From: a virus
Virus record (IMG/VR): IMGVR_UViG_3300047471_000162
Coordinates: 48,904 to 112,903 of that record
Direction: 5' to 3' (one strand)
Length of the DNA: 64,000 bases
Shown: in pieces, positions 1 through 9,042 of the stretch
How positions within the stretch are numbered: the first letter of the stretch is position 1
Layout: each line of letters begins with the position of its first letter
Notes under the pieces: generated by a model
What the model was told of the DNA's origin: nothing
The model's database searches: none
Seen by the model: the letters and a program-made list of their open reading frames with translations, nothing else
Made by a program: the position numbers and the translations under genes

Positions 1-285
1 GTGCAGAATGAAATCTTTAAGAAGCAGTTAAGTGTTCCAGAGATGAACTCTGTTACTCTAGCCTATTGTGTTATCTCCTTCATTGACTCCAATGGTAAGG
101 AGAAGATGAGCTCAGGATTAGCAGATGTAAAGAAGTTAGGTCTCGCGGATAGAAAAACTATCCAAGATTTTATATATGAGAACCAACCTGGACCAAGATA
201 TGACCAGGTAACCGCAGGATGTTATTCCTGCGAAGGTGAGGTTCCTGTCCCATTAAGCGTGGGCATCCTGTTTCGAGAACTGTAA
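1..285 (+). CDS. Tail assembly chaperone, upstream frame (5' end may be cut)
   Basis: This 94-residue frame sits directly before the tape measure gene, the usual place of the tail assembly chaperone pair (lambda G/GT type). Such proteins coat the tape measure during tail assembly. The frame begins at the first base of the window with GTG, so its true start may lie outside. It ends at TAA 283-285, but a second frame opens beneath its last codons and runs almost to the tape measure. The function is inferred from position and from this two-frame arrangement; no motif was recognised. Confidence 0.6.
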   Translation: MQNEIFKKQLSVPEMNSVTLAYCVISFIDSNGKEKMSSGLADVKKLGLADRKTIQDFIYENQPGPRYDQVTAGCYSCEGEVPVPLSVGILFREL

Positions 286-511
286 TTACTATAATCTTTA
301 TAATGAGTATGAACAGCTAGTAGATTCATTCGGTTGGAGTCTTAATGAATGTCGTAAGTTATCCCATAGAGAACGTAAACACTGGATAAAGCGAATTCTA
401 TTTAAGCTCGAACTAGAATATGAAAGAATGCATATAGCTAATAATTCAAATCAAGTCATCAATAGATCTGTCGGTCAGGGTGTTACTTTCAACGGAGTTC
501 CGTATAGGTAA
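257..511 (+). CDS. Tail assembly chaperone, frameshift-dependent C-terminal extension
   Basis: This frame has no good start codon or ribosome-binding site. It is open from 257 to TAA 509-511. After the proposed shift it adds about 78 residues (starting ENCNYYNLYNEYE) to the upstream protein, giving a product near 169 residues. The segment is charged and helical-looking, with a SHRERKHWIKR stretch reminiscent of the T part of tail chaperones. It ends 36 nt before the tape measure start. The call rests on gene order plus coding character. Confidence 0.55.
   Translation, partial: AWASCFENCNYYNLYNEYEQLVDSFGWSLNECRKLSHRERKHWIKRILFKLELEYERMHIANNSNQVINRSVGQGVTFNGVPYR
271..274 (+). other. Putative +1 frameshift site TTT-C before CGA
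   Basis: The zero frame reads CTG TTT CGA GAA CTG TAA. If the Phe tRNA slips from TTT (271-273) to TTC (272-274), decoding continues GAG AAC TGT in the +1 frame. The +1 frame is closed upstream by TAA at 254-256, so the shift must occur between about 257 and 285. UUU-C is a well-known +1-prone heptanucleotide core because tRNA-Phe pairs with both codons, and the following CGA could decode slowly. A -2 shift would give the same frame and cannot be excluded. Confidence 0.5.
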
Positions 512-547
512 TATAATGAAGAGTAACGATCTAATCTAGGAGAGCTG

Positions 548-3529
548 ATGGCTGAGGAAAGCAATATCGGAGCCAGCCGCTTGCTAGGGACCAACGGTCT
601 ACAGCAGGCGGTTGATTCTTTAAGTACGCAAGTTACTAAACTCACAGAAACTGTTGGTAAAGCTGCCAACAGTTTTTCAAACATGTCCGGAGCTTCTGGT
701 AGATCTTCCGGTGGAAGCACTACAGGTAATAATTGGAATACTACTTCCAATAGAAATAACTATTCTTCCAACGGTGGTGGGGGTTCTTTCAGCAGTAAGG
801 TTATGAGTCTTGCTAGTACCAACGGCGGAGGAGGTAATGGTGGTGGTGGACGTTTCTCTATGTCAGGTGGTAGTGCTGCTGGGGGATCTAAGTTTGCTGG
901 GGCTGTAGCTGTTGGTGCTGGTGTAGCTGCTGGCTTGACTAATTATGGTAATCAGAATATGTCTACCAATATGCAGATGGATATGTTTAATGCATACTCC
1001 AATGTGGCTGGTGGTGGTAATAGTATGACCGCCAGACATATGGTATTCGATAACAATAATCTAGCCCTTGATGTCAATGATGCGGCACAGGCGGCATATA
1101 CAAATGCCTTCACTTTTGGTAATGCGCAATTCGGTGGACAAGCTAATCCTGCTTTTCAAAGAGGTATGGCACAGACACAAGGATTTGGATACGCTAGTCC
1201 TACCTTAGGTGCCAATGCTGCTGCTCAAGCTGCACAGCAAACTTATTCCCCGCGCTCTCAGGTGATGTCTCAGGTTCTAGGACTTCGTGCACCTATCGGT
1301 CCTGGAGGAGTAAAGAACTCTATGAGCAGTATTGCTCAGTCTATTTATACTCAGACGTTTGGAAATAAGGCAGTAAGTCAAAAGGGCTTTAATGCTTCTA
1401 TTTCTCAGGGTGGCTCCCTAGCTGTAAATCTACAGTATATGGGACAGCAGATGGGATGGAATCAGACAACCATTCAGGAGTATCAAAACTACCTCCAAGG
1501 GATGAACGCTGCTCAGAATAATGGTATGTCAGTTAGTCAGTATGACACTCTTAGTCAGCAGGCTTCTCAAGGAAATAAGAATGCTATCAATAAGCTATCT
1601 CAGACTACTAGTCTTGGATCTTCTATGTTTGAGAATCAAAGAAATCTTAGTGCCTCTCGTGTAACTAGACAGAGCGATATCTTGGATACCTTAGCTCCAG
1701 CATTTGATAATGCTACGCAGAAAGTTAATGACTTCAGTAATGCACTTACCAACTTTCTAAAGACTACACATTTGGATAGCGCCGTAGGATCCGGGGGTGG
1801 TTGGGGTAGTGCCCTCTCTGGGGGCATGGGAGGGCTCTCTAGCGGCTTCGGAATGGGCTCAGGTCTCCTAACTGCTGCGCGCTTATTTAAGGGTGGTGGG
1901 GGTGGCGTTATGGGTCTTCTAGGCCGTGGCGGTGGCGGGGGTGCACTGAGTGCCGCACGCGGTATATCAGGTTTAGGCGCTGCTGGTGGGGGTGGCTTAT
2001 TAGGTGGCAGCGCTATTGGTTTAGGTGCCGTGGGTACAGCCTTAGCTGGATACTTTGGATGGCAAAGCGCTACACAAAGCGGTGGAGTTGCTGATTTTAT
2101 GGCCAAGCATGCTTCTGCCTTTGGAGTTTTTGGGCAAGCAGCTGGTCTAGGTCAAGGTGCACACAGATGGTATGACAAGCTAATAACTGGTAAGGATAAG
2201 GAAAGTTTCTGGGATCTATTTGCTCCTGGCCAAGAAAAAAGAACTACAACCACTGATGGTAGAAATGGTGGAGGATCTAATGCCACCCCTGGTGGCGGAG
2301 GAGTAGGAACTTCTTCAAGTGGTGGTTCAGCTAATACAGGTACCAATGCCGCACAGATTATTAAATTTGCTGAGTCACAATTAGGTGTTCCCTATCTATG
2401 GGGTGGAGAATCCCCCGGCAAGGGAATGGACTGTTCTGGATTAGTGCAGTGGGCTTTCGGTAAGGCTGGAGTAAAGTTACCTAGAACTTCTGAAGAGCAG
2501 CAAAAGGTAGGATCATCTGTAGCGATTAATAATACTCAGCCAGGAGATCTACTATTCGCGGGTAATCCTGCTCACCACGTAGCTATTGCTCTTGGTAATG
2601 GGCAGCTTATTGAGGCTCCGCATTCTGGTGCTAATGTTCGTATTAGATCTTATGGTGCTTCTGAGTTTACTTCTGCATCTCGTGTGGTAAACACTATAGG
2701 TAACACTGGTGATCTACTCAATAACAATAGCTCAGGTAATACAAATACTTTGAATAATCAGCAGAGAACATCTGGCGGTAATATTGGTGCCTATGCTGGA
2801 ACTAGTGAAGCCGCTGCTATTGCTTCTGCTCTTGCGGGATCTATTGCAAGTATGCCTATCTCTTCAGGATCTAAGTCAGCTGGTGGAACTAGTGGAACAA
2901 CTCCAGTAGGCTCTAATCCACAGGGTAATGGTCAGAATGATCAAGCATCATTGCAAGCATATGCCAAGCAGTTACTATCACAGTATGGCTGGGGAGATCA
3001 GTGGAATTCTTTTAATGCTCTTGTTATGTCTGAGTCCAGCTGGGATGTTCATGCAAAGAATTCTTCGTCTGGAGCTTATGGTTTAGCTCAAGCACTTCCT
3101 GCAAGTAAGTATGGTTCTGCTGGCAGTGACTGGCAGTCCAATGGAGATACACAGCTTCAATGGATGATGGGATATATCAAGGAACGTTATACCAATCCTA
3201 ATAACGCCTGGTCATTCCACCAGAAGAATAACTGGTATGACACAGGCGCTTGGAGTATTGATAAGGATCAGAAGGCTGTAGTCCACCAGGGAGAAATGAT
3301 TATTCCGGCGCAGCAGGCAGAGACTATCCGTCAAGTGCTTTTGAATAATTCATTCAACCCAAATAATAATAAGAGTAATTCTGGGCATGGACTTGTTATT
3401 AGTAATATATCTGTACAGATGCCTAATGGATATTCTGGCTCCGCACAAGAAGCGAAGATGACTGGTAAGATGGTCGTTGACGCTATTGTTAGTGATACTC
3501 GAATCAAGAATTTGCAGAAGGGACAGTAA
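548..3529 (+). CDS. Tape measure protein with NlpC/P60 and lytic transglycosylase-like domains
   Basis: This 993-residue protein sets tail length and probably helps DNA cross the cell wall. The start is supported by AGGAG at 538-542. Residues about 410-500 are very Gly/Ala-rich and hydrophobic. Residues about 608-715 form an NlpC/P60 peptidase-like domain with DCSGL (Cys629), HHVAIAL (His676/677) and a third polar residue near His692. Residues about 800-900 resemble an SLT/lysozyme-like domain with SESSW (Glu829) and SGAYGLAQ. The NlpC domain should cleave stem peptides and the second domain glycan strands. Its stop overlaps the next start (TAATG). For a ~1000-residue tape measure, two hydrolase domains are an unusually full set. 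Confidence 0.9.
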   Translation: MAEESNIGASRLLGTNGLQQAVDSLSTQVTKLTETVGKAANSFSNMSGASGRSSGGSTTGNNWNTTSNRNNYSSNGGGGSFSSKVMSLASTNGGGGNGGGGRFSMSGGSAAGGSKFAGAVAVGAGVAAGLTNYGNQNMSTNMQMDMFNAYSNVAGGGNSMTARHMVFDNNNLALDVNDAAQAAYTNAFTFGNAQFGGQANPAFQRGMAQTQGFGYASPTLGANAAAQAAQQTYSPRSQVMSQVLGLRAPIGPGGVKNSMSSIAQSIYTQTFGNKAVSQKGFNASISQGGSLAVNLQYMGQQMGWNQTTIQEYQNYLQGMNAAQNNGMSVSQYDTLSQQASQGNKNAINKLSQTTSLGSSMFENQRNLSASRVTRQSDILDTLAPAFDNATQKVNDFSNALTNFLKTTHLDSAVGSGGGWGSALSGGMGGLSSGFGMGSGLLTAARLFKGGGGGVMGLLGRGGGGGALSAARGISGLGAAGGGGLLGGSAIGLGAVGTALAGYFGWQSATQSGGVADFMAKHASAFGVFGQAAGLGQGAHRWYDKLITGKDKESFWDLFAPGQEKRTTTTDGRNGGGSNATPGGGGVGTSSSGGSANTGTNAAQIIKFAESQLGVPYLWGGESPGKGMDCSGLVQWAFGKAGVKLPRTSEEQQKVGSSVAINNTQPGDLLFAGNPAHHVAIALGNGQLIEAPHSGANVRIRSYGASEFTSASRVVNTIGNTGDLLNNNSSGNTNTLNNQQRTSGGNIGAYAGTSEAAAIASALAGSIASMPISSGSKSAGGTSGTTPVGSNPQGNGQNDQASLQAYAKQLLSQYGWGDQWNSFNALVMSESSWDVHAKNSSSGAYGLAQALPASKYGSAGSDWQSNGDTQLQWMMGYIKERYTNPNNAWSFHQKNNWYDTGAWSIDKDQKAVVHQGEMIIPAQQAETIRQVLLNNSFNPNNNKSNSGHGLVISNISVQMPNGYSGSAQEAKMTGKMVVDAIVSDTRIKNLQKGQ

Positions 3530-4269
3530 TGGGAACTACCGAACCAATCTCTGGTACATACCAGACAATCTCTGGACAGCCAGGATATGGTATTGTGCAG
3601 AACCCCCCGTTCCATCCTAATATTCTTAATATTCCACTACGACAGTTATCTACGAATTCCCCAGGTAGTTATGACTATTCCCTGTACAGAGGCTTAATGT
3701 CCACAAGAGCTATACAGGGACCGGGTCTTCCAGCTAATCAGTACAAGGTTAATTTTCTCTATAATCCTTCTACTATTGCAGAGTCTAGATCTTTAGATCT
3801 TAATAATCAGATCTATCCTTCCTACGCTAGAAATCCAGATGATCCTGGTCAACACAAGACAGGACTAAATGCAACAGTTTCATTTAGTCTACTGTTCGAT
3901 AGAACGTATGAGCTTTGGGATAGTTCTTATGTAGGAACTGATGCAGGAACATATGGAGTCATGGTAGATGTTAATGCTTTCTATAATCTATTAAATATTA
4001 ATCAGGTTAATGTAAATTCTCCAGTCTCTTTGGCAACTAGTGAGTTTGCTGCGCAGAATAAATTCGCCTTAATAGTACAAGGAACTATGTCCGCCATTCC
4101 TATAGATCTTTATTTTGGTTATCAGTCTGCTGGTGCTCTTAAGTACTTTGGCTACGTAACTGAATTCGATATCACATATACTCACTTCACTCAGAAGATG
4201 GTGCCACAGAGATGTGCTATTAACGTAGGCTTCCAGGTAATGTCTGAGACATTTAACAACGTAAGTTAA
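3529..4269 (+). CDS. Baseplate/tail tube-associated protein, CIS-tube N-terminal-like
   Basis: This 246-residue protein is coupled to the tape measure stop. Its FLYNPSTIAESRS segment, the later beta-rich stretch and the terminal VGFQVMSE pattern recall the contractile-injection-system tube/LysM adaptor family (Pvc7-like N-terminal domain). In that family the LysM module is fused at the C-terminus; here the LysM/X-like module is the separate next gene. The likely role is to connect the tape measure or tube end to the hub. The family call is by recall of motif and order, not by search. Confidence 0.6.
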   Translation: MGTTEPISGTYQTISGQPGYGIVQNPPFHPNILNIPLRQLSTNSPGSYDYSLYRGLMSTRAIQGPGLPANQYKVNFLYNPSTIAESRSLDLNNQIYPSYARNPDDPGQHKTGLNATVSFSLLFDRTYELWDSSYVGTDAGTYGVMVDVNAFYNLLNINQVNVNSPVSLATSEFAAQNKFALIVQGTMSAIPIDLYFGYQSAGALKYFGYVTEFDITYTHFTQKMVPQRCAINVGFQVMSETFNNVS

Positions 4270-4278
4270 GGAGGAATA

Positions 4279-4557
4279 ATGCCAATAAGTCCATACAGTA
4301 GATATGCTGATAACACTGTGGTCTCTCTTGTAGACCACAACGGAATAACTCGTCCAACTATTATTATCGAAACCCCTAACGAACGTAAGGTAAGTTTTAG
4401 TACCTACACTTGGAAGCTGGGGGATCAGATAGAATACTTGGCCTTCTCCGCTTATGGTGATGAATTAGCCTGGTGGATTATAGCGAATGCTAATCCAGAG
4501 ATTCTATTTTGGGATAGCTTAACTCCCGGAGTTACCGTGAGGGTGCCTAATGCTTAG
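4279..4557 (+). CDS. LysM / tail protein X-like baseplate protein
   Basis: This 92-residue protein is preceded by AGGAGG. The segment GDQIEYLAFSAYGDE, then WWIIANANPE and PGVTVRVP, follows the LysM/phage X pattern (entry loop, helix, Pro-Gly, V-V-P ending). In P2-like and injection-system tails this small module binds beneath the hub and spike. Its 3' end overlaps the next start by 8 nt. Confidence 0.7.
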   Translation: MPISPYSRYADNTVVSLVDHNGITRPTIIIETPNERKVSFSTYTWKLGDQIEYLAFSAYGDELAWWIIANANPEILFWDSLTPGVTVRVPNA

Positions 4558-5797
4558 TACTATTCCTGCCTTACCGTATTTTGAGGTGATAGTGGATGGA
4601 ATATATCTAAAGCAATACGCTTCCAAGGTACAGATTATTCAGGAGACTAACTCTCACCCCGTAGCCTTACTAGACGTACAGTATATTGGAAAGAAGTCTG
4701 TACAGGGTGCACCCGGAGTTAGAGGATCTTGGGCATATATAAAGGAACAGACTCCAATAACAATTAACTATGGTTTTAAGCCAGGACGTATTGCTCAGTT
4801 CCTTGGCTATGTGGCATCGTACACGTTGATCAAGTCTGGTTCAGATCTGGCGCAGAATGGACTAATCACTACCACTGTTCAGTACACATTGGTAGGTGCC
4901 TCTCAAATTATGCAGACTACAAAGAATAGAGCATGGAAGCACATCAGTCCTTCTGCTATTGCTGCTTCCATAGCTACTGAGAATGGTTTTAGATCTGTTA
5001 TTCATCCATACCAAGCGGCTGTAGACTATCGCTTACAAAATGTAAGTGACTTCCAGTTTCTAAACCAGTTGGCTAATGAAATAGGTTATCGCTTCTATGT
5101 GGATAATACTGATCTATACTTTATTAATCCTAAGTTAATTCTGGATAGATCTAATATAAGAAATATTCCACAGTTCTGGTTCTACAATAATCCTGGACTC
5201 TACGACACTCTTAGAAATTTTCAACCTATCGTAGGAACTATTACTCCTGATGGTGGTATTGTTGCCAATAGAACTATCACAGGTATTAATCCTCAGACTA
5301 AGAATTTAGTTAATGCTTCGGATCAACTGAAGCTTACTACTTCTGCTACCTCATTAATGTCTCCACCGGCTACGCCAACTATTACTAAATATTACAATGC
5401 ATTTCCTGCTGATTCTTTCTTTGAAGCTCAGCAAAAAATTGTGGCTGATACTAATAGAAATCTTTACTGGATTACAGCAGATTGTGAACTGCGTGGAGAC
5501 TTCAGAGTTAAGCCAAATGTTCTAGTAGAGCTTGTAGGTTCGGCACTTCCATTATCCGAAGCGGGTTTTTGGTTAGTACAGTGTTCAACACATTGTCTAA
5601 CGATGCCAGCACCCACGGGTAATAAGGTAGATGCTACATACAATATCTATTCTCAGTTGGTAAGAGATCAAGTCTATGCGGCTACAACTGTAGTTTCTCC
5701 TTCGGATACTTCTTCAGTTGTACAGAAAGTACCAGCGGCTTTAGTCGGTGGCGTATGGAGATCATCTAATATAGGGGCGCAGATTCATGCAAGCTAG
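4550..5797 (+). CDS. Baseplate hub, D/gp27-like
   Basis: This 415-residue protein lies between the X-like and V-like genes, the position of P2 gpD / Mu gp44 / T4 gp27 hub proteins. Visible features fit: an N-terminal beta domain (PYFEVIVDGIYLKQYAS), a middle segment with ASIATENGFRS and LANEIGYRFYVDNTDLYF typical of the late-control-D fold, and a C-terminal segment with GDFRVKPNVLVELVG. It would form the trimeric hub that joins tube to spike. Confidence 0.75.
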   Translation: MLSTIPALPYFEVIVDGIYLKQYASKVQIIQETNSHPVALLDVQYIGKKSVQGAPGVRGSWAYIKEQTPITINYGFKPGRIAQFLGYVASYTLIKSGSDLAQNGLITTTVQYTLVGASQIMQTTKNRAWKHISPSAIAASIATENGFRSVIHPYQAAVDYRLQNVSDFQFLNQLANEIGYRFYVDNTDLYFINPKLILDRSNIRNIPQFWFYNNPGLYDTLRNFQPIVGTITPDGGIVANRTITGINPQTKNLVNASDQLKLTTSATSLMSPPATPTITKYYNAFPADSFFEAQQKIVADTNRNLYWITADCELRGDFRVKPNVLVELVGSALPLSEAGFWLVQCSTHCLTMPAPTGNKVDATYNIYSQLVRDQVYAATTVVSPSDTSSVVQKVPAALVGGVWRSSNIGAQIHAS

Positions 5798-6362
5798 TTT
5801 CTTAGGAACGTATAGAGCTATCGTCACTGCTATCTCTGATCCGCTAGGTACTAGAAGAGTACGTGTTCAGTGCCCACAGATATCTGGTTTGGCTGAACTA
5901 AACTGGGCAGAACCTGCTAGAGTCTATGATCCTATTCCTAATATAGGAGATATCGTATGGATCTACTTCAATGGCGGAGAAACTAATAAGCCTATCTATG
6001 CCATCTCTTCTAATCCATATTTTTGGCACACGCCTTCTCTTTCCTCTGGTTGGGCTTTAGGGCCTGGCGGTGGATCAGCTCAACCCCTGGAGTTTAGAAA
6101 AGATACACAAGATAATATTTTTATTACTGGGGTAATTCATACCACTTCGATTACTCCGTCTAATCCTATCTTTACTTTGCCCCCTGGTTTTACTCCGAAG
6201 ATAGAGCAGAGATTCCCAGCGATATATAATAATGGTGGCTCTATATCTGCGCTGCTGATGTCAGTAACTATTGGCGGGGCTGTAACAGTATCTCCTTTTC
6301 CATCAGCTTCTGGGGCAGATGTACAGACCAGCATATTCTTTCCTCTAGGCAATATAGCCTAA
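5787..6362 (+). CDS. Baseplate spike protein, V/gp5-like OB-fold
   Basis: This 191-residue protein overlaps the hub gene by 11 nt. The N-terminal segment contains TAISDPLGTRRVRVQCPQI, then IGDIVWIYFNGGETNKPIY, the classic OB-fold signature of baseplate assembly protein V/gp5/VgrG. The C-terminal half (after about residue 95) is a separate beta domain rather than a repeating needle. It is likely the membrane-facing spike. Confidence 0.75.
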   Translation: MQASFLGTYRAIVTAISDPLGTRRVRVQCPQISGLAELNWAEPARVYDPIPNIGDIVWIYFNGGETNKPIYAISSNPYFWHTPSLSSGWALGPGGGSAQPLEFRKDTQDNIFITGVIHTTSITPSNPIFTLPPGFTPKIEQRFPAIYNNGGSISALLMSVTIGGAVTVSPFPSASGADVQTSIFFPLGNIA

Positions 6363-6386
6363 CTACTATTATGGGATAATGACTTT

Positions 6387-6806
6387 ATGGGTATTCAAAT
6401 GACTATCCCATTTACAGTTCTCTCCAATGGAGCTGTATCTGTGGAAACAAATAATGATATACAGGTAGGCCAAAGAGTCCACGCATTAGTCTCTACTGAA
6501 ATAGGTCAGAGACCAATGCGCGCTGCCTTAGGACTGCCGCTATCCAGATTACTATTTGGTGTCGCAGATAATTTAGTAACAGCAGAACTAAGAGATCAAG
6601 TCACACAGCAGTTAAATAGTTATGAACCTGGTATTAATGTACTATCAGTTGTTCCTATTACAAAGCATTCAAAGGATGGTCAAGCAGAAATCAAGGTTAA
6701 CTATCAGCCTGTTCTTCAAGGTTCTTCTGCTAAGGCAATTTCAGACACTGTAGTTATCGAAGTTGGCGGAACAGTAAAGGAAGTAACACTTAATGGCAAC
6801 GGTTAA
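6387..6806 (+). CDS. Baseplate wedge protein, gp25/GPW-like
   Basis: This 139-residue protein matches the gp25/GPW/IraD family in size and pattern: an N-terminal strand, then VSTEIGQRPMRAALGLPLSR, where family members carry T.GER.m.p.fG, and NSYEPGINVLSVV. gp25 proteins nucleate the sheath and wedge in contractile tails. Its end overlaps baseplate J by 14 nt. Confidence 0.8.
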   Translation: MGIQMTIPFTVLSNGAVSVETNNDIQVGQRVHALVSTEIGQRPMRAALGLPLSRLLFGVADNLVTAELRDQVTQQLNSYEPGINVLSVVPITKHSKDGQAEIKVNYQPVLQGSSAKAISDTVVIEVGGTVKEVTLNGNG

Positions 6807-8328
6807 TGCTGGAGTACCAGCGATTGATTATACTTCTAAGGATTATGCGGGATTCATATCCTCCATGTTTGCGTACGCTACTACAGCGTTCCCTGAATGG
6901 ACTAATCAGAATCCGGGCAGTTTGGAAGTTATGCTCTTGGAGTCTTTTGCCAGAGAGCTAGATGTTCTTTCCTACTATGGAGATCGTATTGTTGCTGAGT
7001 CGTATATCGGTACAGCCACGCAACTATCCTCTGTTATTCAATTGGCTGCGCTACTTGGGTATACTCCTGGGCAGTCTGTAGCAGCGGTTGGTAACGTTAC
7101 TTTTCAAACACCACCAAGCGGTGGAGCTGTAGTTATTCCGACAGGAACTCAGGTAACAACTAACTATGTAGCATCTCTTAATGCGCCAATTATCTTTGAG
7201 ACACAAGCTGCTACAACTGTTCCGGCTAATGGTGGAAACTCTACAGTTAATATTGCTCAGGGTCGAACACAAGGCACAGCAGTATTTACTATAGGTAATA
7301 ACACAGTTGCACCTTTTAATGTCACCGTAGAATTACTAGGTACTTCAGATGGTAGTATTCTTCAGCAATTCAACTTGGCTAATAACCCAGTTATCAGTCA
7401 ATCAGTAACTGTATATCTTCAGAACCCGTTGTATAACCCCAGTGCTCCAAGTGGTATAGATCCTATAGTTCCTTGGACTCAGGTAGCTTCTCTACAGCTA
7501 GCCAACTCAGCTAATACTGCTTGGTCAGAAACTGTAGCCGCTAATGGTGTGGTGACCGTTAATTTTGGAGACAATGTTAATGGGGCAGTTCCAGCAGCTG
7601 GTTTGAATATCTATGCCAACTATCGTGTTGGTGGAGGAATAGTTGGTAATCTTTCAGCTAACCAAGTAGTAGATATTGCTGCACCCATTACCGGAGTATC
7701 CATTGTAGGCTCGTCAGCTACCACTGGAGGCATGGACGCAGAGACTATAGACCAGATACGTGTCAACGCTCCTAGAGCCTTTACAACGCAGCAGAGAGCC
7801 GTGACGCTGGCTGACTACGGAAGTTTGGCCATGACGCTACCAGCAGTATCCCAAGCATCAGCAGTAGCTAATAGCTATAACAACGTGACAGTCTATATTG
7901 CCGCTTCTGGTAATACTGTCCCAACACAGGCAGTACTTGATCAGGTTATTACTTATCTTCAGCCATTGGTAATGGCGGGCACAACTGTTAGTGCTTTACC
8001 TGCAAATTTTATTCCAGTCAATATCGGAGCTATTAGCACTCCTGTAATTGTAGGGGTTAGTGCTAGATATAGCCCCACTTCTGTGCAGATAATTGCAATT
8101 CAGACTGTACAGAATCTATTCGCCCCGGCCAATGCAGCGTTGGGACAGAGAGTAACAGTCAGCTCAGTGTATTCTGCTTTAGCTGCTATTCCAGGTGTTA
8201 CCTATGTAAGCATTCCCCTTATGGCTAGAAACGATGCGACACAATCTGGTGCCAATGATATTTTATTGCGCCCATTTGAACTCCCAGTTGCTGGTAACAT
8301 AACTATTATCGCTAACCCATCAAGCTAA
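6793..8328 (+). CDS. Baseplate J-like protein
   Basis: This 511-residue protein begins IDYTSKDYAGF and contains NQNPGSLEVMLLESFARELDVLSYYGDRI, the N-terminal signature of the baseplate J family. The later TGGMDAETIDQIRVNAPRAF segment is the conserved J motif before the C-terminal domain. It forms wedges around the hub and connects them to the fibres. It follows gp25 as in P2 (W then J). Confidence 0.85.
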   Translation: MATVNAGVPAIDYTSKDYAGFISSMFAYATTAFPEWTNQNPGSLEVMLLESFARELDVLSYYGDRIVAESYIGTATQLSSVIQLAALLGYTPGQSVAAVGNVTFQTPPSGGAVVIPTGTQVTTNYVASLNAPIIFETQAATTVPANGGNSTVNIAQGRTQGTAVFTIGNNTVAPFNVTVELLGTSDGSILQQFNLANNPVISQSVTVYLQNPLYNPSAPSGIDPIVPWTQVASLQLANSANTAWSETVAANGVVTVNFGDNVNGAVPAAGLNIYANYRVGGGIVGNLSANQVVDIAAPITGVSIVGSSATTGGMDAETIDQIRVNAPRAFTTQQRAVTLADYGSLAMTLPAVSQASAVANSYNNVTVYIAASGNTVPTQAVLDQVITYLQPLVMAGTTVSALPANFIPVNIGAISTPVIVGVSARYSPTSVQIIAIQTVQNLFAPANAALGQRVTVSSVYSALAAIPGVTYVSIPLMARNDATQSGANDILLRPFELPVAGNITIIANPSS

Positions 8329-8337
8329 GGAGAACAC

Positions 8338-9030
8338 ATGGTTGCGATTTATCCCACTGCATTAAAGTCTTTTGCATACCGTCAAGACTTTACCGAATTA
8401 GTAGAAGCGGCAGATATTAATGTCGCGTATGATGAAATAGGTGCGGTAGAAAGTACACTTGGTGTTCTTCCTAATTCAGATACATTAGATGGTTCAACAG
8501 TTACTTGGCCAACAGTTAAGGCTAATATATCTGCTGCCAGAAACGGTGTTACAAAGCCTATATGTAAGCTACGTACTGTAGACACACTAGTTCCTTATGG
8601 TGGACCTAGTGGAACAGGTATCTATGCAGCTTTTAATAGTGCAATATGGGATACTCATGGTATGTGGCAGGGAGGTTCTACTATTATCTGCCCACGCACA
8701 GGATGGTATAACTTCCAATTCTATGCAGAGTGGCAGTATGCCGCTTTTCCATTTGATAATAGCGTTCCACAGTATGAGCATTCTGGGTACGCTTCAGTAG
8801 GTTTACAGCAACTACCTAATAGCTTGTATATTACTGGCTCTAATCACTTTGTTTCCCAGGGGGCTCAGTTTGCTATTAGAAGCTCAGGATCTATATCTGC
8901 TCCGTGGTTCAAGGGCACTTCCCTATCTGCTCAACTGGCACAAACAGTAAGAAGCAGTAGCTCTCAACCATGCAATCTATATCTATCGATAACTTATGAA
9001 CGTGATGCTCCAACAACGAATAATATGTAA
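8338..9030 (+). CDS. Baseplate-associated protein with C-terminal jelly-roll-like domain
   Basis: This 230-residue protein is preceded by AAGGAG. The N-terminal YPTALKSFAYRQDFTELVEAADIN segment occurs widely near actinophage tail fibres and may be an attachment helix. Residues about 75-225 are beta-rich with GWYNFQFYAEWQY and a terminal NLYLSITYERD, like C1q/TNF-type jelly rolls on phage fibres. A receptor-binding or adaptor role is inferred. Confidence 0.5.
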   Translation: MVAIYPTALKSFAYRQDFTELVEAADINVAYDEIGAVESTLGVLPNSDTLDGSTVTWPTVKANISAARNGVTKPICKLRTVDTLVPYGGPSGTGIYAAFNSAIWDTHGMWQGGSTIICPRTGWYNFQFYAEWQYAAFPFDNSVPQYEHSGYASVGLQQLPNSLYITGSNHFVSQGAQFAIRSSGSISAPWFKGTSLSAQLAQTVRSSSSQPCNLYLSITYERDAPTTNNM

Positions 9031-9042
9031 GAGAGGCTAAGT

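Noticed and set aside
1636-2346. Long Pro-rich minus-strand frames opposite the tape measure
   Set aside because: They mirror the Gly-rich coding strand, lack ribosome-binding sites and are antisense to a clear gene.
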